A program made the position numbers and the translations under genes. 41,238 bases of DNA from an uncultured Halieaceae bacterium (lineage in GTDB: Bacteria; Pseudomonadota; Gammaproteobacteria; Pseudomonadales; Halieaceae): assembly GCA_913048575.1 (NCBI GenBank), contig CAJWWJ010000003.1:1-41238 (forward strand), in the 5' to 3' direction. The notes under the pieces are model-generated. The model worked only from the letters and a program-made list of their open reading frames with translations. It was not told the DNA's origin and searched no databases. Shown here in pieces: positions 1-9,873 of the stretch (within the stretch, counting starts at the first letter, position 1; every line of letters begins with the position of its first letter).

Positions 1-977
1 CGCCAGTTGTAGCTGGGCTCAATCTCCCAGAAAAGAAAATCCCTGATGGCTTGGCGGCGAAATCGTGCACCCACCTTATAGTTTTTCACTAAATCGTAAG
101 GCTCGGTTTGCCCATCTGCTCCAACGTATAGCCAGGTTGCACCCACCCTGCCGCTGTCGCCTTGCCAGCCGCGCGCATAAGACAGGCTGGTCGACCACTC
201 GGTGCCGTCGGTCTTCTCCCCATAGAGAAAACGCGTATAGGCGCGCAGCAGTTCTCGTTCGCGGAGCGCCTTATCGACTACGAAGCGGGACGAGCCATAG
301 CCGCCATCGCCTAGGTCGTAGGTAAACCGTTGTGTGAACCGAAAGCTGACGTCCCGTGCCCAGTCGTCCTGATAGCGGTATTTGACTCCTGGCTTAGGGC
401 CCGATCCGCCAAAGCCTACCGTGACATCAAATCGGTGTTTGCGGATTTCGTCTCGCGGGCCCACTTGGTACTGTAAGCCGATGCGGTCTTCAGAAGGATC
501 TTCGACGCCATCATCACTGAAGTCGTCCATGTCCTCTCCGCGAAAGACCAAATCGAGTCGCTTTGAGATTTGCGGCAGGCTGACTTTGCCCCCAAGACGG
601 AATTTAACCTCGTTATCGAGGCGCTCATCCCAGTTATAAATGGTGCGTAGGCGTAATCGCGATTCAGCTTGCTCTAGGTCGCGCTCGTCGTTGCCAAAGA
701 AGTTATCGACCCACTGGGTCATTTCGTTCGCTTTGCGAGACGCGTAATCATGCCCTCCATCAATCCAGCCCTCGTCACCGGGCCCGATCTCTGTGTCGGT
801 AGCATTGTCCGAATCGCTTGCGTCGCCCTCTGGTGCCGACGTGACATCCACCGAGTTCATGTCATCTTCTAGATCACTATCTTGCGCGCTGACAACCCCG
901 CTACACAGCGCGCAGGCAATGATCAGCGCCAAGAGGGGAGAGGCTCTATTGCAGTAACGTTGGTGTGCTGTTTGCAT
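1..977 (-). CDS. Secreted/outer-membrane beta-barrel-like hypothetical protein (3' end truncated by window edge)
   Basis: Reverse-strand frame from ATG at 977 stays open to base 1 (MQTAHQRYCNRASPLLALIIACALCSGVVSAQDSDLEDDMNS...), with a clear signal peptide (hydrophobic core, then VSA|Q) and alternating aromatic/charged strands later (VKYRYQDDWARDVSFRFTQRFTYDLGDGG...WSTSLSYARGWQ). Not in the ORF track because no stop lies in the window. Confidence 0.8.
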   Translation of the reverse strand, partial: MQTAHQRYCNRASPLLALIIACALCSGVVSAQDSDLEDDMNSVDVTSAPEGDASDSDNATDTEIGPGDEGWIDGGHDYASRKANEMTQWVDNFFGNDERDLEQAESRLRLRTIYNWDERLDNEVKFRLGGKVSLPQISKRLDLVFRGEDMDDFSDDGVEDPSEDRIGLQYQVGPRDEIRKHRFDVTVGFGGSGPKPGVKYRYQDDWARDVSFRFTQRFTYDLGDGGYGSSRFVVDKALRERELLRAYTRFLYGEKTDGTEWSTSLSYARGWQGDSGRVGATWLYVGADGQTEPYDLVKNYKVGARFRRQAIRDFLFWEIEPSYNW

Positions 978-1021
978 GGCTAAAATGACTGACAAGGATG
1001 GCTCTAGGGTACACTACCTCA

Positions 1022-1855
1022 ATGACTTCTGTAATGATCGTACTGCAAGCTATTGTGCCTCAGCACTGGCTCTCGCGTGCCATTGGTAAGCTGGCGGGCC
1101 TGTCGAAACCCATCTGGCTCAAAAATGCGCTGGTAGGTGCTTTTATGCACCGTTACGACATTGATTTATCGGTGGCCGAGTGTGATGACGCGACCGCATT
1201 TCCAGATTTTAATGCGTTCTTTACGCGCGCCCTGCGCGCGGACGCCCGCCCGCTAGCTGCCGCGGATTGGTGTCACCCAGCGGATGGCGTACTGAGCCAG
1301 CGGGGTGATATTGAGGCGGCTAGCCTGATTCAGGCCAAAGGGCGTCGTTACCGTGTGGACGAATTACTGGCGGGGTCAGTGGAAGAAGCACATCGTTACC
1401 GTAATGGCTGTTTTGCGACGACTTATTTATCACCCAGAGATTATCATCGTGTGCATATGCCGATCAGTGGCCGCTTGGTCAAAACGCGCTACGTTCCTGG
1501 TGATTTGTTCTCCGTTAATGCGGCAACCGTACAGCGCGTTGAAGGCTTGTTAGCGCGTAACGAGCGTTTGGTTTGTTTTTTTGAGACCGATCACGGAGGT
1601 GTTGTTGTAGTGCTGGTGGGCGCCATGATTGTTGCCGGTATCGCCACCGTTTGGGGAGGCAGAGAGCTACCGGGTGCCAGCGCTATCCGGGAATCCGTTT
1701 GGTCAGCCGAAGAAGCCCCTTCATTTGAAAAAGGAGAGGAGATGGGCCGCTTTTTTCTCGGTTCCACAGTGGTATTGGTAACCGAGGCAGCCGATCTCAA
1801 CTGGTGTGATGCTCCGGGTGATGCGGTCGAGGTGCGTGCAGCGCTCTCTGGATAA
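1022..1855 (+). CDS. psd: Phosphatidylserine decarboxylase proenzyme
   Basis: FNAFFTRALRADARPL, YLSPRDYHRVHMP and the C-terminal LGST pyruvoyl-cleavage motif (RFFLGSTVV); start placed at MTSVMIVLQ. Confidence 0.96.
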   Translation: MTSVMIVLQAIVPQHWLSRAIGKLAGLSKPIWLKNALVGAFMHRYDIDLSVAECDDATAFPDFNAFFTRALRADARPLAAADWCHPADGVLSQRGDIEAASLIQAKGRRYRVDELLAGSVEEAHRYRNGCFATTYLSPRDYHRVHMPISGRLVKTRYVPGDLFSVNAATVQRVEGLLARNERLVCFFETDHGGVVVVLVGAMIVAGIATVWGGRELPGASAIRESVWSAEEAPSFEKGEEMGRFFLGSTVVLVTEAADLNWCDAPGDAVEVRAALSG

Positions 1856-1900
1856 TGGCGCGCGGTGTTTCTAATACGGTCATATCGTCGTTCGATTGCG

Positions 1901-2857
1901 TTAATTGCCGGGTTGCAGATCGTCTCTAATGCGCAGGTAGCTATCGAAGCGCTGCGGGCTAATGACACCCTCAGACACGGCGTTAAGCAATGCGCAGCCC
2001 GGTTCACTCTGATGTCGGCAGTCGCGGAAACGGCAGTGGCCTAAAAGGGGCTGGAATTCTCGGAAGCCTCGCTCAACTTCTTCGATCGGTAAGTGGCTCA
2101 AACCAAAGTCACGGACACCTGGCGAGTCAATCAGTCGTCCGCCTTGGGGGAGCGGGAACAATTCCGTAGTGGTGGTGGTGTGCCGGCCCTTATCAGCGAC
2201 AACAGACAACGCGCCCACGCGAATGGCCACATCGGGCAGGAGACGCTGTATTAAAGATGACTTGCCGACACCAGACTGACCGACCAGTATCAGGGTGTCG
2301 TCGCCGATTACCTCCATCAGATCCTGTGCATGCGGCATGCTGTGATCCGTTATGAGTGTTCGGTAACCCAGCGCTGCATAAACCGCCAGTTGGTCTGTTA
2401 GGGCGGTACCTGTGATCAGATCTGCTTTGTTTAGCACCAGCACTGGCTCTACGTCGATGTACGCAGCAGCGACAAGGTAGCGGTCTAGCAGGTGCGGTTG
2501 TGGAGCGGGTTCCGGTGCAAACACCACCAGCATCAAATCAATGTTGGCGGCGATCGGTCTGAGTCGACCACGAATATCGGGTCTCTCGAGCACATTGCGG
2601 CGCTCTATCAGGGCGCTGATAACACCTGTCTCTTCAGAGGGTGCCCAAATCACCTGATCACCGGCGACGGGGGGAGTCAGATGGGCACGTAAGTGGCACA
2701 GCGTGCGTTGCTGGTCGTCGTGCTCCACCAGCACTTGTTTTCCGTAACTCGCGATAACCACCCCCGCCTCACCCTCAACGTTAGGATCGAAACCAGAATG
2801 GGTCCGTTGCGCTGCTACCCGGCGCGCTTGTTGATCGGTGAGGCGATGCTTTGTCAT
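1901..2857 (-). CDS. rsgA: Small ribosomal subunit biogenesis GTPase RsgA
   Basis: Circularly permuted GTPase motifs (VLNKADL, GQSGVGKSSL, DSPGVRDFGL) and a C-terminal Cys/His Zn motif (GHCRFRDCRHQSEPGC). Confidence 0.96.
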   Translation of the reverse strand: MTKHRLTDQQARRVAAQRTHSGFDPNVEGEAGVVIASYGKQVLVEHDDQQRTLCHLRAHLTPPVAGDQVIWAPSEETGVISALIERRNVLERPDIRGRLRPIAANIDLMLVVFAPEPAPQPHLLDRYLVAAAYIDVEPVLVLNKADLITGTALTDQLAVYAALGYRTLITDHSMPHAQDLMEVIGDDTLILVGQSGVGKSSLIQRLLPDVAIRVGALSVVADKGRHTTTTTELFPLPQGGRLIDSPGVRDFGLSHLPIEEVERGFREFQPLLGHCRFRDCRHQSEPGCALLNAVSEGVISPQRFDSYLRIRDDLQPGN

Positions 2858-2940
2858 CGTGGTAGTGTATGCCACCTGATGCCGAATGGCTTGGTGATCT
2901 GATCAGCCATTCGGTCGCCAGCAGTGAGAGGAGCACGTAC

Positions 2941-3483
2941 GTGGCAGTAGATGATCACAACTTAATTTGGGTCGATTTGGAGATGACGGGTCTTATTCCC
3001 GAGCAAGATCGAGTGATCGAAATTGCGACGATTGTCACGGATACGAATCTAACGGTACTGGCAGAAGGGCCCGTTATTGCCATTCGTCAAACTCCCGCTG
3101 TTTTGGCAGCCATGGATGAATGGAATACACGCACACATACGCGCTCTGGATTGGTCGACCGTGTTTTGGCCAGCACGGTTTCAGAGGACGAGGCGGCAGC
3201 GAAGACAGTGGCGTTTTTGAGTGAGTGGGTAGGGCCCGGGCAGTCGCCCATGTGCGGCAATTCGATCTGCCAAGATCGTCGTTTTATGGCTCGTTACCTG
3301 CCCAATTTGAACGCTTTTTTCCACTACCGCCATCTTGATGTGAGCACGCTGAAAATACTCGCGCAACGTTGGAGGCCTGACTTACCCGAGGCGCCCAAAG
3401 CTGGAGCGCATCAAGCGTTGGCGGACATTCGTGAGTCGATCGAGGAACTGCGTCACTACCGCGAGCACTTTTTGCGCGTTTAG
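2941..3483 (+). CDS. orn: Oligoribonuclease
   Basis: DEDDh exonuclease: [59 protein letters not shown] start at 2941. Confidence 0.96.
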   Translation: MAVDDHNLIWVDLEMTGLIPEQDRVIEIATIVTDTNLTVLAEGPVIAIRQTPAVLAAMDEWNTRTHTRSGLVDRVLASTVSEDEAAAKTVAFLSEWVGPGQSPMCGNSICQDRRFMARYLPNLNAFFHYRHLDVSTLKILAQRWRPDLPEAPKAGAHQALADIRESIEELRHYREHFLRV

Positions 3484-3488
3484 CAACG

Positions 3489-3526
3489 CTGTTCGCCCTC
3501 GTGTCATCAGGGTAGTCGGTGAACAG
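3489..3526. terminator. Inverted repeat between convergent orn and queG (possible bidirectional terminator)
   Basis: CTGTTCGCC (3489-3497) pairs with GGTGAACAG (3518-3526) with one G-T wobble; lies between the two stop codons. No clear T-tract. Confidence 0.35.
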
Positions 3527-4597
3527 TTACTCATGCTGTGCCAGTGCCCATTGAATATGTTCCCGCACCACAGCGGAGGCATCAGGTAGCGCTGACTGCA
3601 GGCCTTGTTTAATGGCGTCCGTCGTTTTGGCGTTGCCCAATGCAATGGCAACGTTGCGGCGCCATCGCTCAAACCCAATGCGCCGGATGGCGGAGCCTTC
3701 TGTTCGTTCTAAAAAGGTGGCCTCGTCCCAAGCAAAGCACTCGAGCAGATCAATCGCGTCGAGTTGATGGCGAGGGCTGAAGTCGGGTTCGCTGGTTGCT
3801 TGGGCAAATTTATTCCAAGGACAGACCAATTGGCAGTCGTCGCAGCCGTAGATGCGGTTACCCATTGCGGGGCGCAAATCCTCGGGAATCACACCGTCAT
3901 ATTCGATGGTGAGATAAGAGATACATTTGCGCGCGTCGAGCACCCAAGGGTCGACGAAAGCGCCGGTAGGACAGGCATCTAAGCAGGCGCGACAGCTACC
4001 GCAGTGCTCGACGGTTTTAGGGGGGTCTTTGGGCAATGGAATATCGGTATAGATCTCGCCCAAGAAAAACCATGACCCGGCTTTGTCGTTTAATAACATC
4101 GTGTTTTTACCGATCCAGCCTAATCCCGCATTCTCCGCGAGCGCGCGCTCTAGTACCGGGGCGCTGTCGACAAACGCGCGATAGTGGCCACCGCCCAAAT
4201 GCGTCTCAATTTTCTTTGCGAGTTTCGCCAGCCGCGAGCGGATCAGTTTGTGATAATCGCGCCCAAGCGCGTAGCGCGAGATGTAGGCTTTATCCGACTG
4301 CGACAGAATGGCGCTGGGATCTGCTCCCTCGGGCAAATAGTCCATCCGCGCGGTAATAACGGTGCAAGTGCCCGGCATGAGCACTTCAGGGCGGCTGCGT
4401 TTATCGCCGTGGCGGGCCATCCATGCCATTTCACCGTGGTAGCCGGCTTGAATCCATTTGTCTAAATAGTCACTGTGCTGGTTGAGGTCGATCCCCGTGA
4501 AACCCAGTGCTTGAAACCCTAAGTCGCCGCCCCATCCACGAATGGTGTCCAGCAAGTTCTCTGGCGAATCAGTGGCGATGTTTACAACGTCTTCCAT
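3527..4597 (-). CDS. queG: Epoxyqueuosine reductase QueG
   Basis: Two 4Fe-4S motifs (CGSCRACLDACPTGAF, CDDCQLVCPWN); YALGRDYHKLIRSRL; start chosen at MEDVVNIA. Confidence 0.95.
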   Translation of the reverse strand: MEDVVNIATDSPENLLDTIRGWGGDLGFQALGFTGIDLNQHSDYLDKWIQAGYHGEMAWMARHGDKRSRPEVLMPGTCTVITARMDYLPEGADPSAILSQSDKAYISRYALGRDYHKLIRSRLAKLAKKIETHLGGGHYRAFVDSAPVLERALAENAGLGWIGKNTMLLNDKAGSWFFLGEIYTDIPLPKDPPKTVEHCGSCRACLDACPTGAFVDPWVLDARKCISYLTIEYDGVIPEDLRPAMGNRIYGCDDCQLVCPWNKFAQATSEPDFSPRHQLDAIDLLECFAWDEATFLERTEGSAIRRIGFERWRRNVAIALGNAKTTDAIKQGLQSALPDASAVVREHIQWALAQHE

Positions 4598-4643
4598 AGC
4601 GAGATTGTGACAGATGACTCGCTTGGCGCGGTACACTTGTTCT

Positions 4644-5123
4644 ATGACACCCTCTCTCCCTCACACAGGCAGCTGTTTTCTCGCCGACGAAGCTGCCACA
4701 TTGGATTTTGGTGAGCGCCTGGCTCTGCAGATTGCATCGCCAGCCGTCATTTATCTTCGTGGGCAGTTGGGTGCGGGAAAAACTACCTTTAGCCGGGGTT
4801 TCCTGCGCGGAAGAGGGCACATGGGTTCAGTCAAGAGCCCCACGTATACGCTGGTGGAGCCTTATGAGGAGGTATTGGGTGGCCCGGTTTTTCACCTCGA
4901 TTTATATCGCCTCGGTGGGGGGCAGGAGCTGGCTTATCTGGGGTTAGACGATTATCTCGCAACCCGCGGAGTGTTGCTCATCGAATGGCCGGAGCGTGCC
5001 GAGGGCGAGCTGCCGGCGCCCACTATCGACCTGACCTTGTTGCCGCAAGCGGCGGGAAGAACGCTGAAGCTAATGAGTGTTGAGGCATCTGCTTTGGCTG
5101 CCTTGCCCCATGATGCAGCGTAG
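4644..5123 (+). CDS. tsaE: tRNA threonylcarbamoyladenosine biosynthesis ATPase TsaE
   Basis: Walker A GQLGAGKTTFSRG, SVKSPTYTLVEPY, FHLDLYRL. Confidence 0.95.
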   Translation: MTPSLPHTGSCFLADEAATLDFGERLALQIASPAVIYLRGQLGAGKTTFSRGFLRGRGHMGSVKSPTYTLVEPYEEVLGGPVFHLDLYRLGGGQELAYLGLDDYLATRGVLLIEWPERAEGELPAPTIDLTLLPQAAGRTLKLMSVEASALAALPHDAA

Positions 5124-5209
5124 ACGATGACGCACGTGATACGGGCAGACGTAAGGTTGGCGGCGTCGATGTGCCATCGCGAGTATTCATGGCGATGGGG
5201 TCCGCCTAA

Positions 5210-6634
5210 ATGCTCTCGCAGGCAGCCACGACGATGACGCGCCGCTGCATTCAAACGTTGTTGCCACTCAAGGGGAGTGCTCCCGTCTGGTTTAACAGCG
5301 GTCGGTCTCGGGCCCGCCTTCTGCTGAGTGTTGCGCTGGTCTTCTCCGCCATCAGTACAACTCCTATGGCCTGGTCTGCGGAGGTGGAGGCAGTGCGCTT
5401 ATGGCGTGCGCCGGATCATACCCGGATCGTATTGGATCTCTCCGACGCGGCGGATTTTAAGACGCTGACGTTAGCGAATCCGGATCGTCTAGTGCTCGAC
5501 CTGTTCGATACGCGGCTCAATACGGCATTGTCTGCGCTACCTCTGGCAGAAACTCCCATCGCGCGCGTTCGCGCAGGCATTCGTCAGGGCAGCAATCTTA
5601 GGTTGGTTTTTGATCTGTCTGCGCAGGTCACCGTGTCAGTATTTTTATTGCCGCCAAATGAGTCAACGGGCCATCGGGTGGTGGTGGATTTATTTGACGA
5701 GGCAAAGGCTGTGTCGGTGACAGCCCCAGTGCCGGTGCTGTCGGTCGAGTCGCTGGATGCGCGCCGGGATATTGTGATCGCAATTGATCCGGGTCACGGC
5801 GGAGAAGATCCGGGGGCGTCCGGGCCGGGGGGGTTGCGTGAAAAAGTGGTTGTCTTGCAGATTGCCCGCCGGCTTGAGGCGCAATTAGCGAAAATTCCCG
5901 GATTCAAGCCGGTACTGATTCGCACTGGAGACTATTACGTCAGTCTCAAAAATCGTCGAGATCAGGCACGATCCCTTCAGGCCGATCTTTTCATTTCTAT
6001 TCATGCAGACGCGTTCCGAGAACCCTCCGCGCGAGGGGCCTCGATTTACACATTGTCGACGCGCGGAGCCACCTCGACCACGGCACAATATCTTGCCGAT
6101 ACTGAAAATGAGGCAGATCGGGTCGGCGGCGTTCAATTGGCAGAGATGGATCCTATGCTCGCAGGGGTATTGGCAGATCTCTCGATGACGGGCACGCTGG
6201 ATACCAGTTTGAACGTGGGCCGGTTGATCTTGCAGCAGATCGAGGGCGTCGCCCGGCTGCACAAAAAACAGGTCGAGCAAGCTGGCTTTGTGGTGCTGAA
6301 GTCGCCCGATGTCCCCTCGTTATTGGTCGAGACCGGTTTTATCTCGAATCCGCAAGAGGCTGACCGACTGGCCACTCCGGCCTATCAGGATAAAATGGCG
6401 CGGGCGATCCGCCGTGGCATACAGACCTGGTTTGCGCGCCAGCCGCCACCGGGGACGCTGTTGGCGTGGCAGCGAGAGCAAGGAGGGCGCGAGGTGACGA
6501 TTGCAGTTGGTGATACGCTCTCGCAGATCGCCGAACGATTTGGGGTGCCCGTTGCGGACATTAAATCGACTAACGGCTTAAGTCGTGATGTGATCTACAT
6601 TGGTCAAACCTTAGTGATACCGGAGGCACCATAG
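5210..6634 (+). CDS. N-acetylmuramoyl-L-alanine amidase (AmiB/AmiC type) with AMIN and LysM domains
   Basis: AMIN domain ([26 protein letters not shown]), Amidase_3 ([19 protein letters not shown]...HADAF), C-terminal LysM ([29 protein letters not shown]); directly upstream of mutL. Start could be ATG 5234. Confidence 0.93.
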   Translation: MLSQAATTMTRRCIQTLLPLKGSAPVWFNSGRSRARLLLSVALVFSAISTTPMAWSAEVEAVRLWRAPDHTRIVLDLSDAADFKTLTLANPDRLVLDLFDTRLNTALSALPLAETPIARVRAGIRQGSNLRLVFDLSAQVTVSVFLLPPNESTGHRVVVDLFDEAKAVSVTAPVPVLSVESLDARRDIVIAIDPGHGGEDPGASGPGGLREKVVVLQIARRLEAQLAKIPGFKPVLIRTGDYYVSLKNRRDQARSLQADLFISIHADAFREPSARGASIYTLSTRGATSTTAQYLADTENEADRVGGVQLAEMDPMLAGVLADLSMTGTLDTSLNVGRLILQQIEGVARLHKKQVEQAGFVVLKSPDVPSLLVETGFISNPQEADRLATPAYQDKMARAIRRGIQTWFARQPPPGTLLAWQREQGGREVTIAVGDTLSQIAERFGVPVADIKSTNGLSRDVIYIGQTLVIPEAP

Positions 6635-8475
6635 TGGTTTCGATCCGTATTCTTGAACCGCGATTGGCGAACCAAATTGCCGCGGGTGAGGTGGTGGAAA
6701 GGCCGGCATCGGTGGTCAAAGAGGCGGTGGAGAATAGCCTCGACGCAGGTGCTAAGCGTGTTGAGATTGACGTGGAGGCGGGTGGTGTCCGCTTATTGCG
6801 GGTGCGCGATGATGGACTGGGCATTGCAGAGTCTGATCTAGCCTTGTCGCTGGCGCGACACGCCACCAGTAAAATTGATTCTATTGAAGACCTAGAATCG
6901 GTCGCCTCGCTGGGGTTTCGGGGTGAGGCTTTGGCCTCAATAGCATCGGTTTCTCGGTTACTCCTGACTGCTAATCAAGACGAGGATTCCTCATTCGGCC
7001 ACCAAGCGCTCTGCGAAGGTCGGGAGATGGCGGTGACGGTGCGTCCAGCGCCGCATCCCAGAGGCACGACGCTCGAAGTGAGAGATTTGTTTTACAACAC
7101 GCCAGCGCGGCGCAAGTTTTTGCGGACGGACAAAACGGAGTACGGCCACGTCTATGAGGTGATCAAGCGTCAGGCGTTATCGCGACCCGATGTCTCGTTC
7201 ACGCTTCGCCACAATGGCAAGCAGACATTGCAGCTCGCAGCCGCTGAGAATGAGGCGCAGCGTGCGCGCCGTGTCGCGCAGATTTGTGGGGCTGAATTTG
7301 TCGAACACACGGTCCCTATTCAGCGCGAGGCGGGTGACTTACGACTGTGGGGCTGGGTTGCTGAGCCGACGTTCTCAAGAAGTCAGGCCGATTTGCAGTA
7401 CTTTTTTGTCAACGGCCGCGTGATTCGCGACAAGCTGGTGTCGCATGCGATTCGGCAGGCTTACCGAGACGTCTTGTTTCACGGCCGCCACCCCGCCTTT
7501 GTTTTGTTTTTAGAGGTGGATCCTGCGGGCGTTGATGTGAACGTGCACCCGACCAAACATGAGGTGCGGTTTCGCAATAGCCGCGCCGTTCACGATTTTC
7601 TTTTTGGCACCTTATCGCGTGCGCTTGCGGATGTGCGACCCGGTCAATCGGTGGCCACCAGCGAAACCCTCGACAGTGGACAATCACCGCATCAATCGAG
7701 TATCGGATTGCCCATTGGAGGTCTGTCGTCGACCCGGGGTTTTTCCGAGTTCAACCACAATCGGTTTGAGGCCCCTGCGGCGGGGGGCACCGGCTCGCCA
7801 AGCCCTGCATTTTTGGCACAAGGTTGGCGAGGCAACGTGGCGCAACCCTCATCGAGTCCTCAGCCGGAGTTTTCCGGCGAACCGGCAGACATCCCACCGC
7901 TGGGTTTCGCGATAGCTCAGTTACACGGCGTGTATATCTTGGCGGAGAATCAGCATGGCTTGGTAGTGGTCGACATGCATGCTGCGCACGAGCGTATTAC
8001 CTACGAGCGCCTTAAACAGGCGCGCGACAGCAACGGCATTACCCGACAGCCCTTACTTGTCCCACAAACCGTTGCCGTATCCAATCGAGAGGCGGCTATT
8101 GCCATGGAGCAGAGTGACGAGCTGGCCGCTTTGGGCTTATTGCTCGATGCATCTGGCGAGGAGTCGGTGATTATTCGTGAAGTCCCCGCCGCATTGATTA
8201 ATGGTGATGTAGAGGCCTTGGTCCGAGACGTCCTGTCCGACCTACTGATGTTTGGCACCAGCGATCGTATCAGCAGCTCTTTGGATGCTCTGTTGTCGAC
8301 CATGGCTTGCCATGGTTCGGTGCGCGCTAATCGCCGATTGTCGTTGCCGGAAATGAACGCCTTGCTGCGAGATATGGAAGAGACTGAACGCTCGGGGCAG
8401 TGTAATCATGGCCGACCGACTTGGGTGCAGCAGGGGATGGTTGATCTCGATAGGCTGTTTCTGCGCGGCCGCTGA
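6634..8475 (+). CDS. mutL: DNA mismatch repair protein MutL
   Basis: GHKL ATPase: [57 protein letters not shown] start overlaps the amidase stop. Confidence 0.97.
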   Translation: MVSIRILEPRLANQIAAGEVVERPASVVKEAVENSLDAGAKRVEIDVEAGGVRLLRVRDDGLGIAESDLALSLARHATSKIDSIEDLESVASLGFRGEALASIASVSRLLLTANQDEDSSFGHQALCEGREMAVTVRPAPHPRGTTLEVRDLFYNTPARRKFLRTDKTEYGHVYEVIKRQALSRPDVSFTLRHNGKQTLQLAAAENEAQRARRVAQICGAEFVEHTVPIQREAGDLRLWGWVAEPTFSRSQADLQYFFVNGRVIRDKLVSHAIRQAYRDVLFHGRHPAFVLFLEVDPAGVDVNVHPTKHEVRFRNSRAVHDFLFGTLSRALADVRPGQSVATSETLDSGQSPHQSSIGLPIGGLSSTRGFSEFNHNRFEAPAAGGTGSPSPAFLAQGWRGNVAQPSSSPQPEFSGEPADIPPLGFAIAQLHGVYILAENQHGLVVVDMHAAHERITYERLKQARDSNGITRQPLLVPQTVAVSNREAAIAMEQSDELAALGLLLDASGEESVIIREVPAALINGDVEALVRDVLSDLLMFGTSDRISSSLDALLSTMACHGSVRANRRLSLPEMNALLRDMEETERSGQCNHGRPTWVQQGMVDLDRLFLRGR

Positions 8476-8477
8476 TC

Positions 8478-9461
8478 ATGACGGAAAAAGTATTGGCCTT
8501 GATGGGGCCCACCGCCGCGGGGAAATCTTCACTCGCCGAAGCGCTGGCCGAACACGTGGGTGGAGAGCTAATCAGCGTTGATTCGGCGTTGGTGTATCGC
8601 GGATTGTCCATAGGGGCCGCCAAACCAGACTATCCGCACCATCTGGTTCATATTCGTGATCCTGCCGATGTTTACACCGCTGCTGATTTTGCCCGCGACG
8701 CCAAAGCGAGTATTGCTGACATCCGGGCGCGTGGGCGCAAACCCATTTTAGTGGGCGGGAGCATGTTGTATTTCCGTGCTTTGGTGCAAGGGCTCGACCC
8801 AATTCCGGCAATCGATTCTGACATCCGTGCGACCATAGAGGCCGAGGCAAAAACGAGCGGATGGCCGGCATTGCATGAGCAACTGACTGACGTGGACCCC
8901 ACAATAGCAGCGCAGATTCACCCCAATCACAGCCAACGTATTGGCAGAGCGCTAGAGGTCTTCCGCGGCACGGGGGTGGCGCTGAGTGAATGGCAGCGTG
9001 GTGAAACGACGACCAATGCGGGTGACTATGAGTGTATCGCTTTGTGCCCCGAGGATCGCAGTACGCTGCATGCCCGCATTGCGGCGAGGCTCGATGCGAT
9101 GTTTGCAGCGGGGTTGGTGGCAGAAGTCCAAGCATTGTATCAGCGAGGTGACCTGCACACGGACTTGCCCTCGATGCGGGCGGTGGGGTATCGGCAGGTT
9201 TGGTCTCACTTAAATGATGAGATCACCCTCGACGAGTGTCGCGAAAAAATATTGGCCGCGACGCGCCAACTTGCTAAGCGGCAGCTGACTTGGCTGCGGA
9301 GTTGGCCAGATCTGTCTTGGTTACTGACCGACGCGTCAGGCCAAGTTGTGAAGACCGAGGCTACAGAATCGCCGTCGACAGCGCCTGACGAGGTCGATAC
9401 GGCTGATGGAGATGGAGAAAACTGGCTAACGTGTATTAATAGTGTGGCGCGGAACTTTTAG
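8478..9461 (+). CDS. miaA: tRNA dimethylallyltransferase MiaA
   Basis: MGPTAAGKSSLAEAL, ISVDSALVYRGLSIGAAKP, VGGSMLYFRAL; followed by hfq. Confidence 0.96.
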   Translation: MTEKVLALMGPTAAGKSSLAEALAEHVGGELISVDSALVYRGLSIGAAKPDYPHHLVHIRDPADVYTAADFARDAKASIADIRARGRKPILVGGSMLYFRALVQGLDPIPAIDSDIRATIEAEAKTSGWPALHEQLTDVDPTIAAQIHPNHSQRIGRALEVFRGTGVALSEWQRGETTTNAGDYECIALCPEDRSTLHARIAARLDAMFAAGLVAEVQALYQRGDLHTDLPSMRAVGYRQVWSHLNDEITLDECREKILAATRQLAKRQLTWLRSWPDLSWLLTDASGQVVKTEATESPSTAPDEVDTADGDGENWLTCINSVARNF

Positions 9462-9540
9462 ATGGCTGTGAGATCGTAGTAGAATACGTCCGCTCCATTA
9501 CGGTGGGGTTTTTTGTCGCCACATTATTGGCGGCCGTAAC

Positions 9541-9560
9541 GCGCTTTTCGTGAAGAGCGC
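9541..9560 (+). promoter_or_regulatory. Stem-loop in hfq 5' region
   Basis: GCGCTTTTC-GT-GAAGAGCGC, a near-perfect inverted repeat about 30 nt upstream of the hfq start. Confidence 0.4.
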
Positions 9561-9591
9561 ACCGCTTTGGTTGGTATAACAAGGAGTTCCC

Positions 9592-9837
9592 ATGTCGAAA
9601 GGGCATACCCTACAAGACCCTTATCTGAATGCATTACGCAAGGAAAGAGTCCCCGTATCGATATACTTGGTCAACGGCATCAAGCTACAAGGCCAGATTG
9701 AGTCTTTTGATCAGTTTGTCGTGTTGTTAAAAAATACGGTGTCACAAATGGTCTATAAGCACGCGATCTCCACGGTGGTGCCAGCGCGAAATATCCGCTT
9801 GCCGGCCGCGGATGAAGACCCCTCTGCTGAGGAGTGA
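9592..9837 (+). CDS. hfq: RNA chaperone Hfq
   Basis: [48 protein letters not shown]...[10 protein letters not shown], canonical Hfq core. Confidence 0.99.
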   Translation: MSKGHTLQDPYLNALRKERVPVSIYLVNGIKLQGQIESFDQFVVLLKNTVSQMVYKHAISTVVPARNIRLPAADEDPSAEE

Positions 9838-9873
9838 TTGCGCGGCGTTCCGTTCGGGACGTCCCCACTAACC

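Noticed and set aside
382-639. ORFs 65..325 (+), 382..639 (+) and 416..628 (-)
   Set aside because: They lie within or antisense to the long open minus-strand OMP-like frame, with no family features.
1591-2007. Minus-strand ORF 1591..2007 (138 aa)
   Set aside because: Overlaps the strong psd call on the opposite strand and the rsgA 3' end in another frame; composition typical of a shadow ORF.
5127-5237. 36-aa ORF between tsaE and the amidase ([36 protein letters not shown])
   Set aside because: No RBS, no domain, atypical composition; treated as non-coding spacer.
8572-9135. Minus-strand ORF 8572..9135 (187 aa)
   Set aside because: Antisense to miaA; low-complexity composition and no family resemblance.
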